Shown: positions 36,056 to 47,754 of the stretch, piece by piece
How the letters are laid out: each line of letters begins with the position of its first letter
Numbering within the stretch: position 1 is the stretch's first letter
DNA from: Chamaecrista fasciculata
Taxonomy: Eukaryota > Streptophyta > Magnoliopsida > Fabales > Fabaceae
NCBI GenBank assembly: GCA_003254925.1
Contig: QANZ01008320.1
Coordinates: 5,610 to 69,609, forward strand
Direction: 5' to 3'
DNA: 64,000 nt
The notes under the pieces: model-generated
The model's input: only the letters and a program-made list of their open reading frames with translations
What the model was told of the DNA's origin: nothing
Databases searched by the model: none
Translations under genes and position numbers: made by a program

Positions 36056-37639
36056 AAATTTAGGGACTAAAAAAATAAATTTTCTCTTCTCTTTTCTTTT
36101 TTATGACAGCTGATAAATTAGTCTCCAAATTTGTACACTTATTAGTGGTCCAGTCTCTAACCTTTTTAGAGTCTAGAGTTTGTCTCTGAATATATATATA
36201 GCCTGTTAGCTAGTAGTCCTTCTATAATTGTCCTATTGATAAGTATGTTATTTTGTCTATTTTTAAGGGATAATTACTAATTTATTTGTATTCAAATTAT
36301 GATTTTATCCCAATATATCTTAATTATTTGATTTTCCTCGTTATCCTAAGTTTAAATTCAAAATATGATATCTTGTGTTAAAATTTGATATTTTGTGAAT
36401 ATCATATCTTTTAAACTTAGGATATAAGTTTATATTATCTTCTATTGATTTTGTAGATCACATTTCAATCTCAAAGATATCTCAAATCAAGAAGATTCAA
36501 TTTCAAGATCTCCAAAATGAAGAGATATTTTCGTAGAGCACAAGTCTTGCTCAAGACTTAAGCGCTGATTCTCAGTTTTGAATTTTAAAATCAGATTCTG
36601 TAATCTTTTCAGTTGTGGGGACTCTATAGCTCGAATTAGGAAGGTTGAGAAGGGTATTAGGGTTAGAGAAACATTATAAATACCCCTCTCTAGTTAGTGA
36701 ATAGGGGAGATCCAATCTCGGATCATCTCTCTTCTTCTCTCAAGGCCCTGCGCGGCTAATTCTTTTCTCTTGGCTTAGGGATAATTCTGATTGGATGTTT
36801 CAACACTTGTGAGATCATGTTTTTATTTTCCTTCATTGTTTTATAATATTTTTCTTTCTCCTACTTATCTCTTTATATATGTTTCAAGATGATTTTATAA
36901 CTCTTGGCCAAAGTTATTTATTTTGATTTGTAAACATAACGCTAGGTGTTCTTATTAATTCGTAATTAGTAAGTTCATCACTAAGTAGTAACTAAGATGG
37001 TCCTACCATGTTAGGGAGAAGAAAATATAAACAAGTAATTTCATAAATTAATTGTTTAGGGTTAATATCTTTCGGGTCTTAATTCTGTTAATTTAGATTG
37101 AATTGTCGATCGTGTCGGATTCGTCTAGTTAATAAGTGATTAAATTGGGTACGTTATCCTTTAATCAACTTTAAAGAAATAGTGATTTCACCTGTGATTT
37201 CGTTAACCTATTTTAATTTGATGAAAAATTATCTTTGGTATCAATGATCAAGTGCGAGACTCCACGAAGATTAACCTTAGCCAAGCCCTCATCCTATCGG
37301 TAACTTTTATCGTTGTTTTATTTACTTATTATTTTATATCACAATTTATCTTTTGTTTTCTGTTTTCTTTAGATTTGGTTGATAAACTTTAGACAATGCT
37401 AGTCTCTGTGGATCGACCCTGTTCTCGCCCTTACTATAATTTATTATTTTAGTGTGTAGAATCAGGTTAATTATTTTTTGTGGATTCGACACCCATCACC
37501 CATGTCTACCATTTTTCTTTTTGCTATAAACTGATCCAGATGTTCGCTAGAATTCACATACATACTTATTTTGTATAATCATCTCGGTCAGATGGTTAAT
37601 GTCCCAGATCAACCTTGTGTTGTAATTTTCCTTTTATAC
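36056..37639. repeat. 317-bp tandem duplication, second copy, interrupted by an LTR
   Basis: Parts 36056-36236 and 37504-37639 together match the first copy at 35739-36055. The split is at 'ttgtcc(c)a', where copy 1 is uninterrupted, so the ancestral empty site is preserved next door. Confidence 0.9.
36237..37498. mobile_element. Solo LTR, 1262 bp, in the second tandem copy
   Basis: Begins TGATAAG and ends CCCATCA (TG...CA). Flanking 5-mers CCTAT (36232-36236) and CCCAT (37499-37503) agree at four of five positions, consistent with an aged target-site duplication. Internal phrases such as ctctgtggatcgaccctg and gtggattcgacacccatca near the 3' end are typical of plant LTR 3' regions. No coding region is present. 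Probably Ty3/gypsy by size, but this is not demonstrated. Confidence 0.8.
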
Positions 37640-37970
37640 TGGAGCTAGCTTGTTAGAGCAATAAAACAACAGAAAAGCCAAGAGCAATACGGAAAGAGAG
37701 AAGAAAGTTGAGATTTTCCTTTGTCTCTGTGTCACCTTCCTTATCAAGCCATGCATTGTATTCATGGGATTTTGCTGTGTAAATCCATTTAGTGAATTGA
37801 GGACAATTCTTTCATCTAGTGCCTTTCTCAACGATAGATCTTTTTGATTTTACATTGATTGTTTGGACTTCGGAGGAATTGATGATTCAAGGGCATTTTA
37901 GGAATAAACTTTTCAAAATAAATTTTAGAAAAAAAAATCGCTAGATGTGATATTTTTATCTATACCTATA
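37640..37970. other. Short unassigned stretch with a minus-strand reading frame
   Basis: A 65-codon frame on the minus strand (37634-37831) ends with about 20 hydrophobic residues after a basic patch (TQRQRKISTFF, then leucine-rich), like a tail-anchored membrane protein terminus. There is no recognisable family, no upstream exon and its last codons lie in the tandem repeat. It may be a decayed gene fragment carried by a transposon. Confidence 0.3.
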
Positions 37971-38279
37971 TCTATACTATATTATATGTGTGAGGGTGCT
38001 TTTGATTGGTAAAAAATAATTAAATTAAAAATTAAAAAAATAAGAAATAAACATGTGGAACTTGATAATTGGCTAACTTTATAGATAATAGGAGAGAGAA
38101 AGTAGTAGATGGGATTTAAGAAAGTGAAAACTTATTATTTGGTCTTTTAATTTTCACACTTCTAACAACTTAGTCCTTGAATAATAGAAATATACTATTT
38201 AGTCACTGAATAACTATAAATGTCAAATCAAACGTTATATACATATTTCCGTGCCCGTTAGGGCACAGAAAGCCCCTAA
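37971..38279 (+). mobile_element. Non-autonomous Helitron-like element, 309 bp
   Basis: Starts TCTATACTATATTATATG, the kind of 5' terminus seen in plant Helitrons, directly after an A. Ends with a perfect hairpin GTGCCC-GTTA-GGGCAC (38251-38266), nine bases, then CTAA, followed by host T. Insertion between A and T with a 5' TC, 3' hairpin and CTRR end fits Helitrons. TATACTATATTA near the 5' end is also the reverse complement of TAATATAGTATA across the 3' junction, so a small terminal-inverted-repeat element is the alternative. No coding capacity. Confidence 0.72.
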
Positions 38280-39974
38280 TATAGTATATTTATTTATTTA
38301 TTTTCCTGTAGCAATATTTTGTGAACACAGTAAATACTGTTACATGATATTTTTTAAAAAAAAAGGTCATATCTGACTCATGATGGAAAAAAAAATTATC
38401 TCAGATCATATAGTAATATAGTATATTAGACAACAATGAATAGAAGTTAAATATTTTCATAGAAGAAGATCTACTGTGAAGCAAAAATGGTAAACAAAAA
38501 GAAGAAAGAGAGGATAAGGATGCATGAAAGGGAAATGTATGAATCTTATGTCTAGTCATAATGACTCATGAAAGTAGGTTGGGTCATGTCTTTTAGAGAA
38601 TGCAGAACAATGGAGGCAAGTAATTTAAATATTTAATACAGACAATGATTTTGGATATAAATTTTTAATGCTAAGATTTTGTCTAATTCAATGCTTGAGA
38701 TAATAAGAGATTTTGTCTAAATTCAATGATTTTGGATCTCATTGCCAGTGGCAAACAAAAGGACTCTAGGTTTGTGTTGTCCTACAAAGATAAGTTCAAA
38801 ATTCTACCGACATTCATACTTATTAGTCTTTATGAATATGATGTTATACTATTTGGCAAAAGAAAAAAAAAATGATATTATCATATATAAAATTTAGGAA
38901 AAGCATATTTTACCGCGCTAAATTATAATTTCATTGTATTTTGTCCATTAATTTAAATTGTAAGACATTACTTTCTCAATTTTAAAAGAAAATAAATTAT
39001 AATTCTATTATACTTTACTATGTTCTTCTACAACTAAAATTATATTACGAGTTTACGACATCAATGATTTTTTTATGAAATTATATTTTCAGTTCTTTAA
39101 TTTATGGCTATGTTTCAATTTGTTCCTTTAAGTTTGATTAATTTCATTTTAGTCCCTTAAAAAAACATACTTATGATAACATCATCACAAATTTTGTATG
39201 TTTTATAGAGTAGTTGATTATATAATATACTCTTGTCTCATTGAAGACTCTGTAGTTAATTAATGTATGATATGAATTGTCTATTCTTATATTCTATGGT
39301 ACCGTAGTATTCACATTATTGTTTGCAAGTTGCAACTATGCTAATATGCTATTATTCACATTATTTTATTTGTTTAAAGTCTTACATAGCAAGATTTATA
39401 TATGTCATTTTTTTTTCGGGGTAAAAATCCCATTCTCGCCTAAGTGTTGTTTTCTTATATTTGAAACCAGGCTTAACTTCTATCGAAGAAAAAATAAAAG
39501 AAGCTTAGCCCAAAGGCTAGGCATAGAAAGTCTAATAGATATGGGCCGAGACTTATAACTCAATCTAGCCCAACCTGTTTTTTTTTTATTTTGTGTTGAA
39601 TTTGTCTTCTCCCCTATGCAAGGTTATTAAAACCGGACCGGTCATTGAACCGGCCGAAGCAGCGGTTCAAGGTTCAATGGTTCAACCGGGGTCGGATCGT
39701 TAATAGTTAAATAAATAAAAAATAATATATTTAATTTAATATAATAAAAATATATAATAAACTCTTTAAATTTNTGTTTGAGGCTAATTTTTTTGTTTTT
39801 TCTATTACAGGAGTGTAGAATTTGTTCTTTGTTTTTTCTTTTGGCCTGAAGGAGTGTAGACTTTGCTTAGCAATTGTTATGTTATTTATTAACATAGAAA
39901 TGTAGATAAGGGTGAGAAAAAATTTTATAAAAAAATGCTCAAGTCTATTTGGACCTTGTAATTAAATCTTAATT
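38280..39974. other. AT-rich intergenic DNA with repeat fragments
   Basis: No gene recognised. 39627-39705 contains 'ccggaccggtcattgaaccgg' type sequence, a GC-rich phrase common at the ends of dispersed plant repeats; an N follows at 39774. 39877-39911 nearly matches a piece of HSP90 intron 6 at 43503-43536. A 93-codon frame at 39277-39558 is hydrophobic but has no recognisable domain. Confidence 0.5.
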
Positions 39975-39990
39975 AATTACACAAGTTACT

Positions 39991-40731
39991 TTTTTTTGAA
40001 TACATGAAACAAAGCCTAAAGGAAACTAAAGCAGCCATAAATGAAACTAAAAGCATTATCAAAAACATTGAGAAGAGGAATATTGTGCGGCTGCTTCAAG
40101 ATCTTCCAGTATCCTTTGCGCTCAGCGACAATTTGCGTGATATCTTCCATGATGACTTCAAGATCAAAATGAACCTTAGGGCGATGTCTATGCAGCAAAC
40201 AAAGTTGTTGAAGATGAAGATTCACCTTGTCAATGTTGGCGGTCTTGAGGTCTTCAAGGAGCTTACGAAAACCTGCAAGACAGATAGAATTCATTGAAAG
40301 GTCAGCGGTGCTACAGAGAAAAAGGTCCATGGTGGGAGCACCATTATGGAAGTGGAAAGCCGCAAAGAGAGTTTTGTTTAGCCGGTTCTTCCTCAGCCAG
40401 CAGCAGTATATGCTAGGGTAGTCATTGGGCACATCCCCCATAGTGGAATGGACTCTTAAAGGCACTTTTGAGCTATGACCAGGATTCCTTTGATAGGTTT
40501 CCTTCAGCTGCGAGATTTTCTCTTGCCACTTCTGAATCACGATCAGAGGGTCCGCGACACTTTGCTTGAAGCGCACCTCGTTACGGTGTTGGTAGATAGC
40601 CCAAATAAACACAAGAATATGCACAAACAGATCCTTTTTACTCTTGTCAGTGTTGATATTGTTGAAGGAATTTCTTAGCCAAAGAAATAAACCATCCTGC
40701 ACATAGAGATCACTTCGGAGAGCCATAGGGG
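39991..40731 (-). mobile_element. 5'-truncated LINE-like retroposon with 16-bp target duplication
   Basis: On the minus strand the element runs from 40731 to a short poly(A) (seven A, 39997-39991) and is flanked by the perfect 16-bp direct repeat AATTACACAAGTTACT (39975-39990 and 40732-40747). A long target duplication plus an A-tail is the signature of LINE-mediated insertion. It contains the same frame as copy 1: 241 codons at 40016-40741, whose first codons fall in the flanking repeat. The encoded protein looks like a degenerate C-terminal LINE ORF2 region lacking clear RNase H catalytic acids. A retroposed host gene fragment is the alternative. Confidence 0.8.
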
Positions 40732-40898
40732 AATTACACAAGTTACTATTTATTCGTAAAACTCAAATAATTTTTAAAGTTTTTTTTATGGCCTGTAAAT
40801 AATTTTTAAAGTTGAAAAACTCATGGCACATGGTGCAGTATTTTTCATCTAATTAATTTAAAGGATCACAATCAGTCACTTCACTAAATTTATATTTA

Positions 40899-41438
40899 GG
40901 CCAAAGTCTCAAATTGGTACTTTATGTATGGTGTAGATTTCTAATTTTGCCTCTTATCTTTCATTTGTTTCAAATTAGTCCTACATATTTTCATAATATT
41001 TCAAATTGGTTGCAAACCTATTTTAAAGATAGGATTTGACCTCATTTGTTAATGATTTAATTAAGCAAAGAAAAAAATCTTTAAAAGTTAACATATTTTT
41101 CTAAACTCATCGCATTTAAACTTGAAACGAGGGAGATATAATCAATTTTACTCGTTTAGTTGTGAAATAAGCTATTCACTTTTAGGATTTGATATGATCT
41201 CGTTTCTTAATAATCTCAAAATACTTGTTAAAAGAAACTCTAACTCTAACTTTGTCACATCTGAGCTTAAAATGAGAGAGATATAATTGCATTCAATATT
41301 TTTAGGACCAATTTAAAAAATTATAAAAATATATAAGACTAATCTAAAATAAATGAAAGATAGAGAACTATTTGAATTTTTTTTTTTTAGGCCAAAACTA
41401 TTTGAAATCCAATAAGGGACCAATTTAAGACTTTGCCA
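40899..41438. mobile_element. Mutator-like foldback MITE, about 540 bp
   Basis: The left end GGCCAAAGTCTCAAATTGGT matches the complement of the right end, TGGCAAAGTCTTAAATTGGT, and complementarity continues into the arms (ctatctttcattt; aattagtc). An 8-bp perfect direct repeat TATATTTA flanks it (40891-40898 and 41439-41446). No coding capacity. It lies about 250 bases upstream of the HSP90 start codon and therefore within its promoter region. Confidence 0.85.
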
Positions 41439-41559
41439 TATATTTAACAAAAACGAAATTAATAATTTTATGATGAAAAACTGTCAATATTATCCTCTTA
41501 TGTATTTGTTGAAATGAATATAAACAGTAAACAAAACCTCCCACGTTTTGTTTGCTTCT

Positions 41560-41567
41560 TTCTAGAA
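41560..41567 (+). promoter_or_regulatory. Candidate heat-shock element upstream of HSP90
   Basis: TTCTAGAA is a perfect TTCnnGAA dimer, about 120 bases before the ATG. A further TTC (41554-41556-like cttctttc) lies just upstream, and a GTTC follows at about 41577. Heat-shock factors bind arrays of nGAAn, so this is a plausible site for a chaperone gene, but it is a short motif and could occur by chance. Confidence 0.4.
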
Positions 41568-41686
41568 TCATCTAAAGTTCTAAACCCTCAAGAGGGTTTT
41601 ATGACGCACTTGCATTTCTTCATTTCATTCGTTGTATTGTAATCACCACAGTACACTATCTATCCTCTGGAGGCGAGAGAGCTTCA

Positions 41687-44600
41687 ATGGCTCCTGTACT
41701 CAGCAGAAGCTTAACTACTGTTTCTCTCGCTTCGTTTCCTTCTTCATCGCATTTTACACCCAGAAACACTCGCAGGCCTTCGACGCTTACAAATGTCTTT
41801 CTTCCACGAAACGCTACTCTCAGAAACGGCTTCTCTTCTTTTGGGTGCAAGCTCCACAAACGGAACAATAGGTTTGCTATTCGGTGCGACGCGGCTGTTG
41901 CAGAGAAAGAGGCCACTGATGCTCCTAGTGAAAAGTTTGAGTACCAAGCCGAGGTGGGATTTCTCTACACTCTACACTACGGGGAAAAAAATCAATCTTT
42001 TTTCTTTTTGGTTGTTTTTAATTTTTTTGCACTTCATTTCGTACTTGATAAACTGGAAGTGAAAGCGTCATTTCAATATTCTTGGTTTTCTTTTCGTTTA
42101 GTGAAAGCCTGATTTTAGATGCCAATCCTAGTTTTTTACCCAATATAGGATAATTGAACGAGATAGTGATTAAGATGTTACTTATCATCTAATAATTCTC
42201 ACTTCATTGTTGCATTGCATTGCAGGTGAGTCGCCTGATGGACTTGATAGTTCACAGTCTATATAGCCACAAGGAAGTTTTCCTTCGAGAACTTGTGAGG
42301 TGAGTATGCGCCCATTCTATTGTCAATAGTGTCCTTGGTAGACTTGTATTTTACTTTGATTTTATGATGTCCACTCTAGCTTTGTGGTATGGCCTTTAGT
42401 TTTTGTGGCTTTTATTACTTGGGATAAAAGGTGGCCTTAACTTCAACTATCACAGGCTTTTGTTGTTTCTTCCTTTTTGTGGCTTTTACCTCTTGGACTA
42501 TTTCATATTTATATATATCACTACCTGTATCTGTGCATCTACTTGATGTTTTTGTTTCTTTTTTATTCATCCATAGCAATGCAAGTGATGCTTTGGACAA
42601 GTTGAGATTCTTAAGCGTGACTGATCCTTCCCTGCTTGGGGATGCTGGAGAGCTAGAGATACGCATCAAACCAGATCCAGACAATGGGACTCTTACTATA
42701 ATGTATGCCTAATCCGTATTTTTTGTACTTTACTTTTCGATTATCTATAATAATTTGAATTTTGCTGGCTGACTTCACAGAGACACTGGTATTGGAATGA
42801 CTAAAGAAGAACTTATTGATTGTCTTGGAACTATTGCTCAGAGTGGTACTTCAAAATTTTTGAAGGCACTTAAGGTATTTATAATTATCCAGATATGTCT
42901 ATTGATGCTGTTGAACTTCAATCGTCCATTTCATTTTTGTTTTTCTTTTTTCCTTCTTTCAGGAAAACAATGATTTGGGAGCAGACAATGGTTTAATTGG
43001 CCAGTTTGGTGTAGGATTCTATTCTGCTTTTCTTGTTGCTGAGAAGGTACAATGTGAAATTATTAATTAAATTCTCTCATTTAATATGGTGGTTTTTCTT
43101 GAATTAGACTATTTTGCTTGCATGATGTTAATTGGCTATTTTTGTTTGCAAATCTCATCTTTAGGTGATTGTTTCTACCAAGAGCCCAAGGTCTGACAAA
43201 CAATATGTGTGGGAAGCAGAAGCTGACAGCAGCTCTTACACAATAAGGGAAGAAACTGATCCAGAAAAGGCTCTGCGCCGTGGTACGCAGATTACACTCT
43301 ACTTAAGGGTATGTTGTTGTATCTTTCATTTATCTGATGAAAAAGTTTCCTTTTTGGGGGGTGTCTAGTAATTCCCTGCTTGTCACATCTAAGGTTGCAC
43401 CTAAATATTGTGTAGAATCAAATTTAAGAGTGATATTCTCTTTTTGCTGAAAGGTGTTGACTACTTATTAATTTCAACATAAAATTTCACAGTAATTGTT
43501 TATATGTTATTTATTAACCTAGAAATGTAGATAAGGCCGTTTGAAATTTATTTTGTTGTTTGTCCAGCCGGATGACAAATATGAATTCTCCGAGCCAGCC
43601 AAGATCCAGAGTTTAGTGAAGAATTACTCACAGTTTGTTTCCTTCCCCATCTATACGTGGCAAGAGAAGTCAAGAACTATAGAGGTAAGCTTCTCTTTCT
43701 CTTTTTGATTACTGTAATAGAGCTAGTTGGGGAACATATATTAAACTTGTTACATAATGGATAGTAGATAAGTGACCAAAGTGTAATGTGGACTATAGAA
43801 TTCTCCTGTCCTGCTCTTCTCAAGGACAGTGTTATACGTTGCCATCTTGACTTGCCATACAATTTGTTCTTTTGTTTTAATGGGAGTTACTTCCATAGCA
43901 ATCTGCCTAGTCTCCCTGGGTCCTATACTCTAATACGACTTCATCTCTTGTGGGGATGTTTGGATTTGATTTCTAGCACACTGTTTAAAATAATTGTTGG
44001 CATGAGATATAGATTTCCTTTCATGGTAATTATTTAGCTTTTCTCATCAAGGTTTATGAGAATGTGACATGATGTTTCTTCATTTTACTTTTTTTTGTTT
44101 TAAGAGTTAAGATAATATTTTGTAGCTTAGTTTGGTCTCCATCACCTTGTTAAGGTTTTGGTGAGCTTTGTACTTCTGGCCATTGTTCATTGTCTGAGTA
44201 CTTGTCTTCAAACTTTATCATGAAGGAGTGCAAAGTCAAGCTTCTCTTCAACATTGTTTATTTATTTGGAAAATGACAGGTGGAAGAGGAGGAAGAACCT
44301 AAAGAAGGGGAGGAGCCTAAACCCGAGGTAATCAGGCACTGTTTCAAAGTGTGGGTGTATTATTTGATTTTACCTAAGGTGTTACTGAGTCCACACCTAC
44401 ACTTCTCATCAGGGTGAGAAAAAGAAGATAAAGAAGACTAAGACAGAGAAGTATTTGGACTGGGAATTAGCCAATGAAACTAAGCCAATATGGGTGAGTT
44501 TGAGCTAAGGATGCGAATGTTTCACATTTTGCATATTCTTCAGTTTTAGTGCATCCTTTATTCGCTTACTTCTACCACTTTTTGTAGATGCGGAATCCAA

Positions 44601-47600
44601 AGGAAGTTCAGAAGGAAGAGTACCAAGAATTCTACAAGAAGACTTTTAATGAATTCTTAGAACCACTTGCATATACACACTTCACCACTGAGGTATATTA
44701 TACTTGCTTTCATCTGAATAACTATATTTTTATGCCAATATCTAACTAGATTATAAATCTTTGCAGGGTGAGGTTGAGTTTAGAAGTATTCTATATATTC
44801 CAGGAATGGGGCCTCTTAACAATGAAGAAGTGATAAATCCTAAAACAAAGAACATACGTTTGTATGTGAAGCGTGTGTTCATATCAGATGATTTTGACGG
44901 TGAGCTGGTGAGTTTATTATATGAGCTTGGAAGTGAATTTCCTTTTGTAATTTTTTTTAATGAAATTGTTAGAGCTGGATTTTGTCCTCTATTTCTCTTA
45001 ATTTATGTCACACTGCCTATATATGTTACGTAATATGCCTCCTTACTGGTTTTTAGTTCTTAGACAGCATTGCTATTTTCTTTTCCGGAATTGGTAGTTA
45101 CTAAATTTGTTGGGCTATATCTACAATTAAGTCTTCTGGATGATATTTATTATGCCTACCAAACAGTACGTGGATTTCTGTAGTAGATGCTGTAGAACTA
45201 GTAGGAGAAATTAGGTGATGAGACAAATAGGAGGATAATGTCATACAAGTAGGTAATATATAGAATAATGGTTTAATAATATTATAGATGACTGGTGTTG
45301 CCATGTATTTCATAATATCACAAGTTATTGAGTGCCATCTGCTTATGTAAACGTTCGTATTTTCTCTACTTGTATCAATGATACTTCTAATGGTTCTTCC
45401 TCTTTTTCTGTCTTCCTCAGTAATTTATTAACTTAATTGGTTGTTTTCCAGTTTCCACGGTACTTGAGTTTTGTGAAGGGTCTGGTGGACTCAGATGACC
45501 TTCCTCTTAATGTTTCTAGGGAGATCCTTCAAGAAAGCAGAATTGTAAGAACTCTTGTGATTTTTTTGACATAAATGACATGTCTCTTGTATATTGACAT
45601 CAAGTCTATAGGATCTGAGAACTTATTTATGCATTTCCATTTTCCCATGTCTTTTTCCAAAATGTTTGATTCTTACCATATTATAATTCCAGGTCAGAAT
45701 AATGAGAAAGAGACTTGTCAGGAAGGCATTTGATATGATTCAAGATATTTCTGAAAGTGAAAATAAAGAGGTTGGTTGTGTAACAAATTTAGTATTAGAG
45801 TTCCAATAAGAAATTTGAGAATCTTTAGGGGTTGAAAACCTTTGTTGTGTTCCAGGACTACAAGAAATTCTGGGAGAACTTCGGTAGGTTCCTGAAGTTA
45901 GGATGCATCGAAGACACTGGCAATCATAAGCGCATCACACCACTATTGAGATTTAATACTTCCAAAAGTGAAGAGGAACTTAAAAGCCTGGATGATTACG
46001 TTGAAAACATGGGTGAAAACCAAAAGGCAATCTATTACCTGGCCACAGACAGCCTGAAAAGCGCGAAGACTGCACCATTCTTGGAGAAATTGGTCCAGAA
46101 AGATATTGAGGTATATTTAGTTGTGTACAAAAGTAGATTTAGGTGAGATTATGTTGTTGTCTGATAAACTGAGTATGTCTTCAAGAGTTTTGGTTGGTGA
46201 GGTGGTGGCAAATTTGGTCAGAGAGATCTTTTCTCACTGCAGTTCCTAATTGCCCTTGATGATGAGTCAAAACAACTTGTTTCAAGATAAATATATTCTT
46301 GTGAGTGTAAGCTTGATGGATCGACTTGTATTTTCAAATTCATCCACTTTGCCTGGGCAAGCAAAACAGGTTTTCCTGTGGCCAGGCGATGAGATTTTAT
46401 ATAACAGTTTAATTCTTCTATTTTTATATTTTAAGCATATGTTTTTGCTCAATTTCTTTTTATATAGCTTTTGGGCACTCTTACTTATGTGCTGTTATCT
46501 CTTCATAGGTTCTTTATTTGATTGAACCTATTGATGAGGTCGCCATTCAGAACCTGCAGACATACAAAGAAAAGAAATTCGTTGATATCAGCAAAGAAGA
46601 TCTAGAACTGGGTTTGTAACTTTGGAGAATAGTAATTCATTTCCTGGAAGCAGGGATTTATATGTGTGTTTCAGTGTTTCTCATCTAAATATTTTTCAAA
46701 TCAGGTGATGAGGATGAGGTCACAGAGAGGGAGACTAAGCAAGAATACAATCTACTTTGTGATTGGATAAAGCAACAGCTTGGTGATAAGGTGGCGAAAG
46801 TTCAAGTTTCTAAGCGCTTGAGTTCATCCCCCTGTGTGCTTGTGTCTGGAAAGTTCGGATGGTCAGCAAATATGGAGAGGTTGCTAATTGGCTTAAGGAG
46901 ACTATGTGTTGAATTTGAAGCTGTTTATCATGACATTTTGTGACTTATGGCTTACACCACTTTTGTTCCCTCTCTTTCAGATTAATGAAGGCGCAAACTC
47001 TTGGAGACACTGCAAGTTTGGAATTTATGAGGGGGAGGAGAATACTGGAGGTTAATCCAGATCATCCCATTATTAAAGACTTGAATGTAAGACTCTTTTA
47101 ACTCTTTTTTAAAAAAATTATAACCAGTCATCATTGACTGTGATCTTGGTAGTTTGACACAAATTAACATGTACACTTCTGGCCCAGCCATTGATGCTGT
47201 GACTGCTAAGGTCGATAAGGTTACTTTGACTTGACTATAAGAACGATAACTGAGATCAGAAAGAAAGACAAGCATTGCCCAAATTCTAAAAAACAATGGA
47301 AAAATACGTGAATGTGATAAATTGAAACATGAGATACTTTGAACTTACCTTTCAAAACTATTTTTCTATTTCTTTTAGGCTGCCTGCAAGAATGCGCCTG
47401 ACAGCGATGATGCTAAAAGAGCTGTTGATCTCTTGTATGATACAGCATTGATATCTAGTGGATTTTCTGTAAGTACAGTGTAACAATTCTCTTTTCTGTC
47501 TGTATCATATATCGATTATCGGCATTTGCTCATCATAACTTGCCAATGATCAGCCTGACAGCCCGGCCGAGTTGGGAAGTAAGATTTATGAAATGATGGC

Positions 47601-47754
47601 ACTGGCCCTGGGAGGAAGATGGGGTAGATCAGATGAGGAGGCAGCTGCAGATGCATCTTTTGGAACAGATGCAACCTCAGATGAAGCGTCTGAACCAGAA
47701 GTAATTGAACCTTCAGAAATTAGAGCTGAGAGTGATCCTTGGACAACTGATTAG
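41687..47754 (+). CDS. HSP90-5: Plastid HSP90 chaperone (HSP90.5/CR88 type)
   Basis: ATP-dependent chaperone of the chloroplast stroma. Nineteen exons: 41687-41953, 42226-42299, 42577-42702, 42781-42874, 42963-43046, 43165-43308, 43568-43684, 44280-44327, 44413-44493, 44588-44692, 44767-44907, 45452-45544, 45693-45770, 45856-46110, 46509-46611, 46705-46879, 46981-47086, 47379-47468, 47554-47754. They join in frame to 793 residues. Residues 1 to ~65 are Ser/Thr/Arg-rich with almost no acids, as in a transit peptide. The ATPase site shows E111 and N115 in RELVSNASDA, D157 in DTGIGMT (157-163) and GQFGVGFYS at 200-208. A charged linker ([15 protein letters not shown]) follows. The C-terminus DPWTTD resembles plastid HSP90 and not cytosolic MEEVD or ER KDEL. 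Confidence 0.95.
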
